The notes: generated by a model from the sequence alone, not told the origin. 45,422 nt of DNA from Kordiimonadaceae bacterium (GCA_018675425.1 JABGYD010000025.1:1-45422), one strand, 5' to 3'. Shown: positions 35,059-43,736, numbered from the stretch's first letter. Numbers and translations: made by a program.

Positions 35059-35889
35059 TTACCTACTCATAATTTCATCGTGCTTGATGCCGTCAGGGGT
35101 AAAGCACACAGCGTGAAGCTTCCCACTCCGGCCACAACCACCATCAATACTTGCTATATAATCTTTATTTAAAACAATACCAGAATTTGAATGATCATAA
35201 CCTCTGATGACCTTTGAAAAATCTGAAAATTTATTTTTGATTTCATTAAAATTTCCATTATCCCACCAGAATTGATCTTTTTGCATGGTTAAGGGACGCG
35301 TAGTATCGACACTTGCATGAACAAATAAAAGAGCTCCATCCTCAGTAACACATGCCCGCTTTAAACTATTTGTTAAATCAATGTGACCAGGGCAATTTTG
35401 TATTTGGCGTTTAATGCCAGTAGTCCATTTAGTAAGTGCTACAGTCCCATGCCTTACAATTGTGCGAGCAGTACTCTCCGTTTCACCATAGGCAGCGAGC
35501 GAACTGCCCATCCCATGGTCTAAAAGCCACTCCATAACCAATGCCGGATTAGGTGCAAAATGAAGTTGAAGTAGTTTAAAAAACATTTCTTCTCTGGCAC
35601 CACGTAAGTAAAAAAAGTCTTCCGGCATGAATACTTCAGGTAAAGACATAATCTTACGTCTAGCCATAAGTAGTTCATCAAGTGTTTCTTTATTATGCTT
35701 TGTATCACCAAAATAATTACCAAGATAGACTAGTTTATCCCCTCGACGAAATTTGGAAATTAATTTTTTATGAACAATGCTTAAATCTTCTAACTCACCA
35801 TGGATTGATCCGATCGCCCAGATTCTCTTAGCATTTTTTAAAATACCATATCTGCTCTCATCTAGGCCAGAGAAATTATTCATATCCAT
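35059..35889 (-). CDS. calcineurin-like phosphatase fold with degenerate active site
   Basis: 276 residues from the ATG at 35889; a TTG 15 codons upstream is also open. The fold order matches bacterial PPP-type serine/threonine phosphatases, but the motifs are altered: GSIHG (27-31) for GDxHG, LGNYFGDT (56-63) for GDxxDRG, RGAREE (96-101) for RGNHE, and IRGYDHS (228-234) where HGHT is expected. FVHAS (189-193) stands for VHAG. At least three metal ligands (Asp, Asp, Asn) and a His are missing, so hydrolysis is unlikely. The rest of the chain is coherent, so it may be a conserved non-catalytic family rather than decay. It is separated from carD by a terminator. Confidence 0.75.
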   Translation of the reverse strand: MDMNNFSGLDESRYGILKNAKRIWAIGSIHGELEDLSIVHKKLISKFRRGDKLVYLGNYFGDTKHNKETLDELLMARRKIMSLPEVFMPEDFFYLRGAREEMFFKLLQLHFAPNPALVMEWLLDHGMGSSLAAYGETESTARTIVRHGTVALTKWTTGIKRQIQNCPGHIDLTNSLKRACVTEDGALLFVHASVDTTRPLTMQKDQFWWDNGNFNEIKNKFSDFSKVIRGYDHSNSGIVLNKDYIASIDGGCGRSGKLHAVCFTPDGIKHDEIMSR

Positions 35890-35954
35890 AAAAGTTATTT
35901 TCCAAATATATTTATACCTAATAAGGCTTAGCAAGATTAAGTCAGTTTTGAAAC

Positions 35955-35981
35955 AAAAAAACCTGCACGAGGCAGGCTTTT
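35955..35981 (-). terminator. rho-independent terminator of carD
   Basis: On the minus strand GCCTGC, loop, GCAGG is followed by a run of seven T. The GC stem (35962-35966 with 35972-35976) sits 26 nt after the carD stop and has A/T-rich flanks that make it active in both directions. Confidence 0.8.
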
Positions 35982-36002
35982 AATGATTATATAATTTTAG
36001 TT

Positions 36003-36554
36003 TTACGCTTCAATTTCTGGTGAAACTTCTGGAGAAACTTCTGGCTCAATTTTTTCAGGAGTAAGTATTGTTTCAAGTTTCGAAAGAGCTTCCTTTTCAC
36101 AGGTTTCCTCAACAGCCGCAACCTCTCGAGCCAATCGACTAATGGCAGATTCATAAATTTGACGTTCACTATAGGATTGTTCAGACTGATCACCACTACG
36201 GTGTAGATCGCGCACAACCTCAGCAAGCTGAGTAATGCTACCAGAATTAATTTTTCCTTCATACTCCTGAGCGCGCCTACTCCACATTGTACGCTTAACT
36301 TTTGCTTTACCTTTTAGAGTTTTGAAAGCTTTCTTCATCGTTTCCTCATCAGAAATACACCGCATTCCAACGCCAACAGCCTTTTCCGTTGGCACCCTTA
36401 AAGTCATTCTTTCTTTTTCAAAGCGAACAACATAAAGCTCAAGGGTTATACCAGAAATTTCTTGCACCCGAATATCAGTAATAGTACCAACGCCATGTTT
36501 TGGATAAACGATATCTTGATCGATAGAAAATTCCAATTTATCAGACTTACTCAT
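36003..36554 (-). CDS. carD: CarD/CdnL-family transcriptional regulator
   Basis: 183 residues from the ATG at 36554 (GGAG upstream). N-terminal RNA polymerase-interacting Tudor-like domain: QDIVYPKHGVGTITDIRVQE, LELYVVRFEKERMTLRVP. Then the DNA-contacting helical part: AFKTLKGKAKVKRTMWSRRA with the conserved Trp, QEYEGKINSGSITQLAEVVRDLHR, QSYSERQIYESAISRLAREV. The C-terminus is a Glu/Pro/Val-rich tail (PEVSPEVSPEIEA). CarD proteins stabilise open promoter complexes, including rRNA promoters. Close to fdxA and the helicase, as in many Alphaproteobacteria. Confidence 0.93.
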   Translation of the reverse strand: MSKSDKLEFSIDQDIVYPKHGVGTITDIRVQEISGITLELYVVRFEKERMTLRVPTEKAVGVGMRCISDEETMKKAFKTLKGKAKVKRTMWSRRAQEYEGKINSGSITQLAEVVRDLHRSGDQSEQSYSERQIYESAISRLAREVAAVEETCEKEALSKLETILTPEKIEPEVSPEVSPEIEA

Positions 36555-36921
36555 TAACAAACTCTCCGTTTATGCTCAAGGTAAACCCTAAATATGGTCG
36601 TAACGGCAGCCTTGAGCTATCATAATTTATACTAACAAATATCACTCGATTTTAACGGACAAACATAATATCTAGGTTAATATTATTAAAAAATAAAAAC
36701 TTCGCAAAAATTTTTACCAAAGTTAAATGCTTACTTCAGTTAATCAATTTCTACTTCTAAGTGTTAATCCAACATCAGTTGGCTATGCCTATTACTGTAT
36801 TTCAATCAAGTTCACATGCAGAATTTTATAGCATATTTTTAACAAAAAAACACCTTTTATCTCACAGATAAAAATATACAGAATTTGTTTAATAAAAGGT
36901 CTTCTTATTATAGTCTTTAAT
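36555..36921. other. 367-nt intergenic region between fdxA and carD
   Basis: No ORF of note. It holds the fdxA terminator (36843-36900) and, presumably, the carD promoter. The middle (about 36650-36840) is AT-rich with no repeat or RNA gene I can name. Confidence 0.6.
36843..36900 (-). terminator. rho-independent-like terminator of fdxA
   Basis: ACCTTTTAT (36852-36860) and ATAAAAGGT (36892-36900) form a 9-bp stem. On the minus strand it is followed by G and a T-run (GTTTTTTTG). The 31-nt loop is long, so efficiency is uncertain. Confidence 0.55.
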
Positions 36922-37260
36922 TCAAGAACCTTCGCCAGGTTTTTCAATAAAATACTTATTAAACTTATCGTCTTCAGAAATCACATCATCCGCGCCCGGG
37001 AGTGGGGTCTTTTGTTCGGTGATGTTTGGCCAATCGTCAGAATATTTTTCAGCTAGCTCAACCCACCTCTCCATACCATCATCTGTATCCGGTAGAATTG
37101 CCTCCGCTGGGCATTCAGGTTCGCACACCCCGCAATCAATGCACTCACTTGGATTAATAATGAGCATGTTTTCACCCTCGTAAAAACAGTCAACTGGACA
37201 GACTTCCACACAGTCCGTAAATTTACATTTAATGCATGCCTCAGTGACGACGTAGGTCAT
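36922..37260 (-). CDS. fdxA: 7Fe ferredoxin FdxA
   Basis: 112 residues. N-terminal cluster region [18 protein letters not shown] and second region [16 protein letters not shown] give the cysteines for one [3Fe-4S] and one [4Fe-4S] cluster, as in Azotobacter-type FdxA. The C-terminal tail (about 60-112) with WVELAEKYS is also typical. AGGAG precedes the ATG. It carries low-potential electrons; the partner is unknown. In many Alphaproteobacteria it directly follows the S4-domain gene; here TetR and TerB genes intervene. Confidence 0.93.
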   Translation of the reverse strand: MTYVVTEACIKCKFTDCVEVCPVDCFYEGENMLIINPSECIDCGVCEPECPAEAILPDTDDGMERWVELAEKYSDDWPNITEQKTPLPGADDVISEDDKFNKYFIEKPGEGS

Positions 37261-37405
37261 GGACTTCTCCTAAATTACATAATTTCTAAAATAGTTTTAT
37301 CTTACAAATAAGTTGCGTATAACATTTTTCTTTGACAGGTCAAATTAATATTAAAAATAGTCTAAGCCAGATTATCATCATTAATTCTCAATTAAATTAA
37401 AAAGT

Positions 37406-37876
37406 TTACAGTAAATTTAAATTATGCATTACTTTTTTGCGGATATCACCACTTTCCTTATCTGAGATATAGAGCAGGCCCGCAATACGTCGCATTAGAT
37501 TGCTTTCATAACTATCTTCTTCTCCGTCAGCAAATACGACTTCCCAGAGCATCTCCATGATATGAGCTCTTCCCTGATCATCAAAATGATTTTTTATTTC
37601 TTTAGTAAAGGATAAAATTTGAACTGATTGATTTTGCTTATCTTCTGCTAATTCAAGAAGTTCCTTGGCATCGTCCATTGACAAATTAAGCTTGTTTGTA
37701 AGAGATTTTTCGATAGTAGACCTCTCCGCAGAATCAAACTGTCCATCTTGAACAGCCACCTCTACCATCAAAGCTGCAGCAGCGAGTTTTTCTGCATTAA
37801 TATTATTTTTTATAACGTTGGAAAGAGTTCCCTTTTTTTCACCGAAAACGCTACTAATTTTAGCAAAAATTGACAC
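37406..37876 (-). CDS. TerB-family protein
   Basis: 156 residues, mostly helical, with the TerB-type pattern: AAALMVEVAVQDGQFDSAER, then EMLWEVVFADGEEDSYE and a final IAGLLYISD helix. The two acidic D-x-x-x-D/E clusters at the repeat starts are where TerB proteins bind divalent metal. Despite the name, single TerB-like proteins have no proven tellurite role. GTG start after AAAGG, 14 nt after the TetR gene, so they are cotranscribed. The 145-nt gap to fdxA contains nothing clear. Confidence 0.75.
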   Translation of the reverse strand: MSIFAKISSVFGEKKGTLSNVIKNNINAEKLAAAALMVEVAVQDGQFDSAERSTIEKSLTNKLNLSMDDAKELLELAEDKQNQSVQILSFTKEIKNHFDDQGRAHIMEMLWEVVFADGEEDSYESNLMRRIAGLLYISDKESGDIRKKVMHNLNLL

Positions 37877-37890
37877 TTTATTTTACCTTT

Positions 37891-38505
37891 TTATTTTTTA
37901 AACATTGATGTTAAGGTTAATGATAGAACTTCTTTTACCACAACTCTCTGATTTTCACGACCCATAATAGTACTATCCACATCATTTAAAAGAAGGTGAG
38001 ACAATCCATGGGCCAACGCCCAGTAACTTATCATAACTAGTTCTTCTGCTTTATTAGGTGCAGTTTTTAATTTCATACATTCGCTGACAAAAGGTTGAAT
38101 AATCTTGCGGGATTTTTGCTCGGATTCCTGCAATTCTGGATATTTTTCTCTTAATTCATTTATGTTGCCACCAAACATAATTCTAAAAAGGGCAGGATGC
38201 GCCGCGGCAAAATCATAATAATTTAGGCCACATTCAAGCATACTCTCAACAGGATCACTTGAAATTTCAACGGCAGTCCTCATTCCAGCCTGTAATATTT
38301 TTGAGCCTTCAAGAATAAGCACAGCAATAAGAGCTTCTCTATCTTCAAAGTGACGATATGGAGCTGTTTGTGATACGCCTGCTTTTCTGGCAAGGGCACG
38401 CAGGCTTAAATCCTCGAGGGTTCCGTCTTTCAGGATTTCAAGTGCAGACGTAATTAGGGTCTCGCGCAAGTTTCCATGATGGTACGTTGTTTTATTTAAA
38501 TTCAT
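37891..38505 (-). CDS. TetR/AcrR-family transcriptional regulator
   Basis: 204 residues: N-terminal helix-turn-helix LITSALEILKDGTLEDLSLR followed by ALARKAGVSQTAPYRHFEDREAL, the classic TetR DNA-binding segment; the C-terminal ligand domain has LNYYDFAAAHPALFRIMFGG, as in the WHG-domain (TetR_C_33) group. It is upstream of and probably cotranscribed with the TerB gene. A candidate promoter is at 38530-38557. Its target is not deducible; the RND operon, 3 kb away and with no dedicated regulator beside it, is one candidate. Confidence 0.88.
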   Translation of the reverse strand: MNLNKTTYHHGNLRETLITSALEILKDGTLEDLSLRALARKAGVSQTAPYRHFEDREALIAVLILEGSKILQAGMRTAVEISSDPVESMLECGLNYYDFAAAHPALFRIMFGGNINELREKYPELQESEQKSRKIIQPFVSECMKLKTAPNKAEELVMISYWALAHGLSHLLLNDVDSTIMGRENQRVVVKEVLSLTLTSMFKK

Positions 38506-38529
38506 ATTAACCTATTATTCCTCATAAAC

Positions 38530-38557
38530 ATCTTAGAAGTAGTGCTCATAGTGTCAA
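38530..38557 (-). promoter_or_regulatory. candidate promoter of the tetR-terB operon
   Basis: On the minus strand, TTGACA (38552-38557), a 16-nt spacer and TAAGAT (38530-38535), about 25 nt before the ATG at 38505. Confidence 0.45.
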
Positions 38558-38580
38558 TATAAATATCATTATTTAACTTA

Positions 38581-38967
38581 TCACTTTCTATTCATAAGCC
38601 GGTCGATGGCTCGTCGTTCATTTTTTGTTGGACGACCGGCGCCTCTTTCGCGATTTGATGTAAAGATTACTTTCTTAGTTTCACGTTTTTCTAACACTGG
38701 GGTAAGGTCCTCATACAAATTTTGTGCATCAGATGCTGGACCACGCCTAAGAGCAAACGCTCTTATTTTTACGATTAATAGGTCATCCGCCCTACTAAAT
38801 ATTAATACGTCTTCCGCTGAAACAGGAGTACTTGTTTTTTTACAAACCTTACCGTTCAATCGCACCTTTCCCCCCCGAACCATTTTAGTAGCAAGTGACC
38901 TGGTTTTATAAAAACGTCCATACCAAAGCCACACATCAATTCGTTGTGTACTTAGTATATCAGACAT
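38581..38967 (-). CDS. S4-domain RNA-binding protein (HslR-like)
   Basis: 128 residues. The S4 domain fills the first 60: QRIDVWLWYGRFYKTRSLA, VRGGKVRLNGKVCKKTSTPV. The C-terminal part is basic (SNRERGAGRPTKNERRAID), as in HslR/Hsp15, which binds stalled 50S-nascent chain-tRNA complexes. It starts one base after the helicase stop codon, so the two are cotranscribed. The gene order helicase-S4 is common in Alphaproteobacteria. Confidence 0.88.
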   Translation of the reverse strand: MSDILSTQRIDVWLWYGRFYKTRSLATKMVRGGKVRLNGKVCKKTSTPVSAEDVLIFSRADDLLIVKIRAFALRRGPASDAQNLYEDLTPVLEKRETKKVIFTSNRERGAGRPTKNERRAIDRLMNRK

Positions 38968-38968
38968 T

Positions 38969-41791
38969 TTATTTTTGGCTCTTTAATTGCTCTTTTAGAC
39001 CAGCAAGTAGGGCAAATGGGGAATCTGGATCAAGCGGGATAGGTTTAGATACTGATTTTCTATTTTCTTTTTTAGATAATTTTTTCTGTGAAGTATTACC
39101 TTTTAATTTAGGTTTATTCCCATTTTTGATCCGCGCAGATTTGTTGATAGGGTTAGGGCGTCGTATTTCTTGAGGTTTATGGGTAAATAATATTACCTTA
39201 TCTGGCAAATCAGTGTTTTCCTTTTTTATTTCAACAACTATTTTTACCGCAGGCACTTCTTTTATTACCTTTTTTACATTAATAGCCTCATCTGCTACCT
39301 TTAAATCTTGGCGCCTCGCTAAAATTTCTTTAGCCGCATCCTTTGAATAATGTTTGGTAATATAACCAAGGTAGCTCATTATTTCGATAAAGTCGTCGCC
39401 GCTGGTCCCCACCAAACTCATCAAATCCGCGTCCATGGGAAACGGACCTTTCATAGAAACTTCACGGGCCGCATTAGCAAGCCGCTCAAGCATATCAAGA
39501 CGAACAGCGTTGTTGCCCACAACCCTGTAACCTGATACCTCATAAAATACACGCGAAGCATCCTTATCGACTTTAATCGTGCATAGGCCTGCTGGTGGAA
39601 TATCTGGCAAACTGTCCCGATCATTAAAAAGCGCCCAGAGGAGAAGTCTAAGTTGTGCCGGAGACGGTTTTAAAAGGGCGGGGATATAAAGGCTTGCTGC
39701 ACCGAGCCATACACCAAGTTTCTTAATTTGAAAACGTCCATTACTATCAACCCCTTTAAAATCTTTGGCAATTAATCGTCTTGGGATTGTTCCAAGCTTT
39801 TCTAGTATTTGGAAGGCTATCCCTTTTGCCATACCGGTGAGGCGTTCATTACCCTCATCATCCTTGGCCCCATTAACCGCTTCCTGGAGAGAAAAAAGTG
39901 GAGCAAGAGTTTCCCCAATTTGAGTATCCAGCCAACGATCAAGTTTAGCCTGAACCATGGTATAAGCATCACCCTGTAATACTGGAGTTGGCTGAACTAA
40001 GGTTTTTGGAGTTAAAATAGATGGACCTTTGACAATTCGCCCGACAATAACACCCCGCCAATTAATAGTGCTACGAATGAGAGGATCACCGTATATAAGG
40101 CTAATCTCGCTATCGTCAGCCTGATTAAACTCTTCTGCGCGTCTTTTTATTTCATCTGCAAGAACTTTTGTTGCAGCATTGCGCAAGGTTTTACTATCCT
40201 CCCCGAATGCACCCTCATCCTCTTTAAAATGGAAGCCTTCTATAGTCCCAATAAAATGGTCCTCTACATAAACACTTCCATCGGTCTCAATATTTGCCAT
40301 TAACTTTCCTTTTTGGCGAAGTTCTCGCATTAGAACAGACGTTCGTCTGCTTACAAATCGTTTTGTTAACCCTTCATGTAGCGCATCTGATAACTTGTCT
40401 TCAATATTTCTTGTTGTTGATTGCCAATATTTTTGGTTTTCGCACCACCCCGGGCGGTTCGAAATATAGGTCAACGTTCTGATATGTGCAATACGTGTTG
40501 ATAAAGTGTCTATATTGCCAGTAACATTATTCAAAGGTTTCATCAAATTAGCCATCCAATCTTCACTTATCCTATTATGATCCGAAGTAATCTGATGATA
40601 AATACTGCTACAGAGCTGAATATGCTCATCGTCAGAAATCTGCCTAAAGTCTGGTAATTGACAAACTTCCCAAAGTATTTTTACCGCCGCAGGACCACCA
40701 AGCGAAGATTTAATAACTGGATTGTTACTCAAGAGCTGGAATGTTGACATATCAAGTTTTTCCATAGTCCGCGTAAGACCAATTCTCTCCGGGGTCTGAC
40801 ACAATGAACGTATCACCGTTTCGGCTCGTGAAAAATCAATAAAAGCGTTACGCCATTGGATTACGGTTAGTGGCGCAAACTGATGATTTTCAATCGCGAA
40901 TACCATTTCTGGAACGAGACCTGTTTGATAGTCAGCCCCCTCAGTAAGGCAGCCAAAAGTACCATTATTTAAATAGCGTCCGGCCCGTCCTGCAATTTGT
41001 GAAAGTTCAGATGGATTAAGTTCCCGCATTTGCCGGCCATCAAATTTAGCAGTTGCCGCAAAGGATACATGATCAATATCCATATTAAGTCCCATACCAA
41101 TTGCGTCAGTAGCCACCACATAATCTACATCGCCATTTTGATATAATTCAACTTGGGCATTTCTGGTTCTAGGGCTCAGTGAACCCATCACAACCGCGAC
41201 CCCACCTTTGGTGCGCCTCAGCATTTCAGCAAAACCGTAAACATTATTTGCACTAAATGTAATGAGCGCACTGCGACGCGGAAGACGACTAATTTTTTTT
41301 GGTACAACATAAATGAGCTCTGAGAAACGAGGCCGAGTGATAAACTCTACATTTGGTATGAGGCGTTGAATAAGTGGGCGAATAGTTTCTGAACCCAAAA
41401 ACATTGTCTCCTGACGCCCGCGCGCCCTTAGAAGGCGATCTGTAAAAACATGCCCTCGATCAAAATCAGCCGCTAGCTGAACCTCATCAATTGCCAAAAA
41501 TTCCACCGGCTTTTCAATCGGCATACTTTCGACTGTACAAACATAAAAACGAGCATTTTTTGGTACTATTTTCTCTTCACCCGTGATTAACGCAACATTA
41601 GATACACCTCTACTTTTTACGACCCGGTCATATATTTCACGAGCAAGTAACCTCAGCGGCAATCCAATCATACCTGAAGCGTGACCAAGCATCCTCTCTA
41701 CTGCTAGGTGAGTTTTTCCAGTGTTGGTTGGTCCCAGTACAGCCTTTATTTGACTACTACTTTCTACCGGTCTGTTAGATAAATCTTTCAT
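38969..41791 (-). CDS. SUV3-like superfamily 2 RNA/DNA helicase
   Basis: A 940-residue protein. Helicase core at the N-terminus: Walker A AVLGPTNTGKTHLA (about 18-31), DEVQLAAD (Walker B, DExx), then motif III FLGSET, VVATDAIGMGLNMDIDHV and QIAGRAGRYLN as motifs V and VI. This is the Suv3/mitochondrial degradosome-like family widely annotated in Alphaproteobacteria as helicase-related protein. The long C-terminal half has no motif I recognise; the last 70 residues are Lys-rich and low complexity (RIKNGNKPKLKGNTSQKKLS). RNA turnover or ribosome biogenesis is likely but unproven. It starts 25 nt after the P1 peptidase gene. Confidence 0.88.
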   Translation of the reverse strand: MKDLSNRPVESSSQIKAVLGPTNTGKTHLAVERMLGHASGMIGLPLRLLAREIYDRVVKSRGVSNVALITGEEKIVPKNARFYVCTVESMPIEKPVEFLAIDEVQLAADFDRGHVFTDRLLRARGRQETMFLGSETIRPLIQRLIPNVEFITRPRFSELIYVVPKKISRLPRRSALITFSANNVYGFAEMLRRTKGGVAVVMGSLSPRTRNAQVELYQNGDVDYVVATDAIGMGLNMDIDHVSFAATAKFDGRQMRELNPSELSQIAGRAGRYLNNGTFGCLTEGADYQTGLVPEMVFAIENHQFAPLTVIQWRNAFIDFSRAETVIRSLCQTPERIGLTRTMEKLDMSTFQLLSNNPVIKSSLGGPAAVKILWEVCQLPDFRQISDDEHIQLCSSIYHQITSDHNRISEDWMANLMKPLNNVTGNIDTLSTRIAHIRTLTYISNRPGWCENQKYWQSTTRNIEDKLSDALHEGLTKRFVSRRTSVLMRELRQKGKLMANIETDGSVYVEDHFIGTIEGFHFKEDEGAFGEDSKTLRNAATKVLADEIKRRAEEFNQADDSEISLIYGDPLIRSTINWRGVIVGRIVKGPSILTPKTLVQPTPVLQGDAYTMVQAKLDRWLDTQIGETLAPLFSLQEAVNGAKDDEGNERLTGMAKGIAFQILEKLGTIPRRLIAKDFKGVDSNGRFQIKKLGVWLGAASLYIPALLKPSPAQLRLLLWALFNDRDSLPDIPPAGLCTIKVDKDASRVFYEVSGYRVVGNNAVRLDMLERLANAAREVSMKGPFPMDADLMSLVGTSGDDFIEIMSYLGYITKHYSKDAAKEILARRQDLKVADEAINVKKVIKEVPAVKIVVEIKKENTDLPDKVILFTHKPQEIRRPNPINKSARIKNGNKPKLKGNTSQKKLSKKENRKSVSKPIPLDPDSPFALLAGLKEQLKSQK

Positions 41792-41816
41792 AAGCGCGAA
41801 CTAACACATTCACGGT

Positions 41817-42968
41817 TTATAACCTACCGTATTTTTTAAAAATTTCTCTCACTTTAGCTACTGGGAGTTCATAAATAGTTTTTGTCTCACCTGTTAGAAC
41901 GTTTTTTGTGGTAACGCTTCTTGCCATCAATAAAGAATTATAAACCGCCTCCTCAGTCGCCTCAGCCACCGCTTGAAAAAGTGGCGAGACGCGGTTATTG
42001 GGTAGCTCTTCTATCTCGCTCTTATTATTTCTCCGCTTTTTAGTACGCCTTACACTCTTGGCAGTCGAAAAGCTTATCACATAATCGCCACTCCCGTTGG
42101 TCATAGCCGACCCCGTTCTAGCTAAACCAGTCAGAGCACGACTTCCTAATCTTTCAAGATTTCGGTCGCTAAGAGGCGCATCGGTAGCGACTACTATCAT
42201 AATCGACCCATCAGCAATGTCACTATCTATATAATCTTTAAGGTAATACTGATTAAGTTCTTCGCCAATAGGGACCCCGTCCATCATAAGTGTGCCACCG
42301 TAGTTGGTCTGAACAAGCACACCCACTGTATAACCCCCGAGTGTGTTAGGAAGTATCCGCGATGACGTTCCTATACCACCCTTCCAGCCAAAGGCACTGG
42401 TTCCCTTGCCCGCGCCAACATCCCCTTCAGAGACCGGCCCACTTTTTGCGCCCTTGATAGCTTCAATAATAATTTCTGAAGTAAGATGCCTGCCCCGAAT
42501 ATCGTTAAGACCAGCATCGTTGGTTTCTCCTACAATAGCATTTACCGAGCGAACCTCTTCATTACCAGACTGCGGCAATACCCAGTCAAGAATAGCATCC
42601 GCAGCACGTGCGACACTTAGAGTGTTTGTAAGCAAAATCGGAGTTTCAATTTCCCCAAGTTCCTTCACTTGTGAATAGCCCATCATTTTACCAAAACCAT
42701 TACCAATGACTACCGCCGCCGGAACTTTATTCTGATAAATATTTTCACCATGCGGGAGAATTGCAGTAGCCCCAGTGCGGACGCTCTTGCCTTCATCTAA
42801 AGTAACATGCCCTACAAGAACACCCTCTACATCGGTAATAGAATTATGTACTCCTGTTTTTAATATCCCTGGTTTAATGCCGAGATCGCGGGCGCGAACC
42901 TGCTCAGCCATTGCGTCAGAAATAAATACAACACATAAAGTTAAAACTACTATTACTTTTTCGAACAT
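41817..42968 (-). CDS. P1-family (DmpA/BapA-type) aminopeptidase, secreted
   Basis: 383 residues with a signal peptide (about 1-21, ending DAMAEQ). The family features are ARDLGIKPGILKTGVHNSITDVEGV, GWKGGIGTSSRI and VGVLVQTNYGG. The autocatalytic cleavage site and N-terminal nucleophile should be G254-S255 in IADGSIMIVVATDAPL, aligning with Ser250 of DmpA. Such enzymes self-process into alpha and beta chains and remove N-terminal residues from beta- or D-containing peptides or amides. Substrate here unknown; periplasmic location inferred. GGAG before ATG. Confidence 0.9.
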   Translation of the reverse strand: MFEKVIVVLTLCVVFISDAMAEQVRARDLGIKPGILKTGVHNSITDVEGVLVGHVTLDEGKSVRTGATAILPHGENIYQNKVPAAVVIGNGFGKMMGYSQVKELGEIETPILLTNTLSVARAADAILDWVLPQSGNEEVRSVNAIVGETNDAGLNDIRGRHLTSEIIIEAIKGAKSGPVSEGDVGAGKGTSAFGWKGGIGTSSRILPNTLGGYTVGVLVQTNYGGTLMMDGVPIGEELNQYYLKDYIDSDIADGSIMIVVATDAPLSDRNLERLGSRALTGLARTGSAMTNGSGDYVISFSTAKSVRRTKKRRNNKSEIEELPNNRVSPLFQAVAEATEEAVYNSLLMARSVTTKNVLTGETKTIYELPVAKVREIFKKYGRL

Positions 42969-43101
42969 TACTCGTAAACTCCTGATTTTAATTTAAGACT
43001 AAAGTTGAATATAATAATGAAACTAAAGCCAAATATTCTAAAATAGAAAAATTATTATAATATCTTTTATATTTCGAGACTATAGCACAAAATAACTATC
43101 T

Positions 43102-43148
43102 TTTGTTTATTTATGATTATATATTCGTCATGTTTATATATAAACAAA
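43102..43148 (+). promoter_or_regulatory. palindromic control site upstream of the Lrp gene
   Basis: TGTTTATATATAAACA (43131-43146) is a perfect 16-bp palindrome, and TTTGTTTA (43102-43109) is inverted again in TAAACAAA (43141-43148). The element lies 30-75 nt before the preferred TTG start, as expected for autoregulation. Confidence 0.5.
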
Positions 43149-43174
43149 CAAATTTTCGTACAAAGGTCAAAATT

Positions 43175-43609
43175 TTGAAATTATCGCAAAGTGAAAAAAA
43201 ACTATTAGATTTACTTAAAATCAATAGTAGAATGAGCGCAGCAGAGCTTGGCCGCAAACTCAACCTAGCACGATCGACTATACATACAATGCTTATCCGC
43301 CTTGAGGAAAAAGTTATTGGTTGTTATACAATCAAACTTAAGGATGCGTCAATTGATAGCGATTCTCGGTGCTATGTGACAATCACTAGGGATCCTAAAA
43401 AATCTGCACAAATTGAAAATGCTCTCTATAATATGGCAGAGGTTGATTGCTTAGCCACTGTTGCGGGACCTATTGATTTCATGGTTCTAGTCCGTACGGA
43501 CAATAATCAAAAAATGGATACGGTGCTTACCAATATTGAAATGATTGATGGTGTAATGAAAACAGAAAGTCATATTATTCTAGTGTCAAAATTCAATAGA
43601 ATGCCATAA
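43175..43609 (+). CDS. Lrp/AsnC-family transcriptional regulator
   Basis: 144 residues from the TTG at 43175, which has AAAGG eight bases upstream; ATGs at 43103 and 43130 would add an unusual AT-rich N-terminus and run through the palindrome. HTH: LSQSEKKLLDLLKINSRMSA, AELGRKLNLARSTIHTMLIR. RAM ligand domain: CYVTITRDPKKSA, AGPIDFMVLVRTDNNQKMD, then VMKTESHIILV. It lies just before, and in the same direction as, the aldehyde dehydrogenase gene, with a phased repeat array between them. It likely controls that gene in response to an amino acid such as lysine or an intermediate, by analogy. Confidence 0.85.
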   Translation: MKLSQSEKKLLDLLKINSRMSAAELGRKLNLARSTIHTMLIRLEEKVIGCYTIKLKDASIDSDSRCYVTITRDPKKSAQIENALYNMAEVDCLATVAGPIDFMVLVRTDNNQKMDTVLTNIEMIDGVMKTESHIILVSKFNRMP

Positions 43610-43626
43610 ATTTTAGTAAAATAACG

Positions 43627-43711
43627 TTTTGATATATTTAAATAATTTTTTGATATATTTAATGTTCAATTAATATTGACTTTTGTTCATAAATACGAAA
43701 TATCGTTCATA
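43627..43711 (+). promoter_or_regulatory. phased direct-repeat array (likely Lrp operator) and promoter of the ALDH gene
   Basis: TTTTGATATATTTAA occurs twice, exactly, at 43627-43641 and 43648-43662 (21 nt apart). GTTCA then occurs at 43664, 43685 and 43705 (21 and 20 nt apart). Two helical turns between copies would place them on one DNA face, as for Lrp/AsnC octamers. TTGACT (43676-43681) with AATATC (43699-43704) at a 17-nt spacing is a candidate promoter inside the array. Confidence 0.6.
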
Positions 43712-43736
43712 TTGATTATTGTGAAGGATTTAAAAT

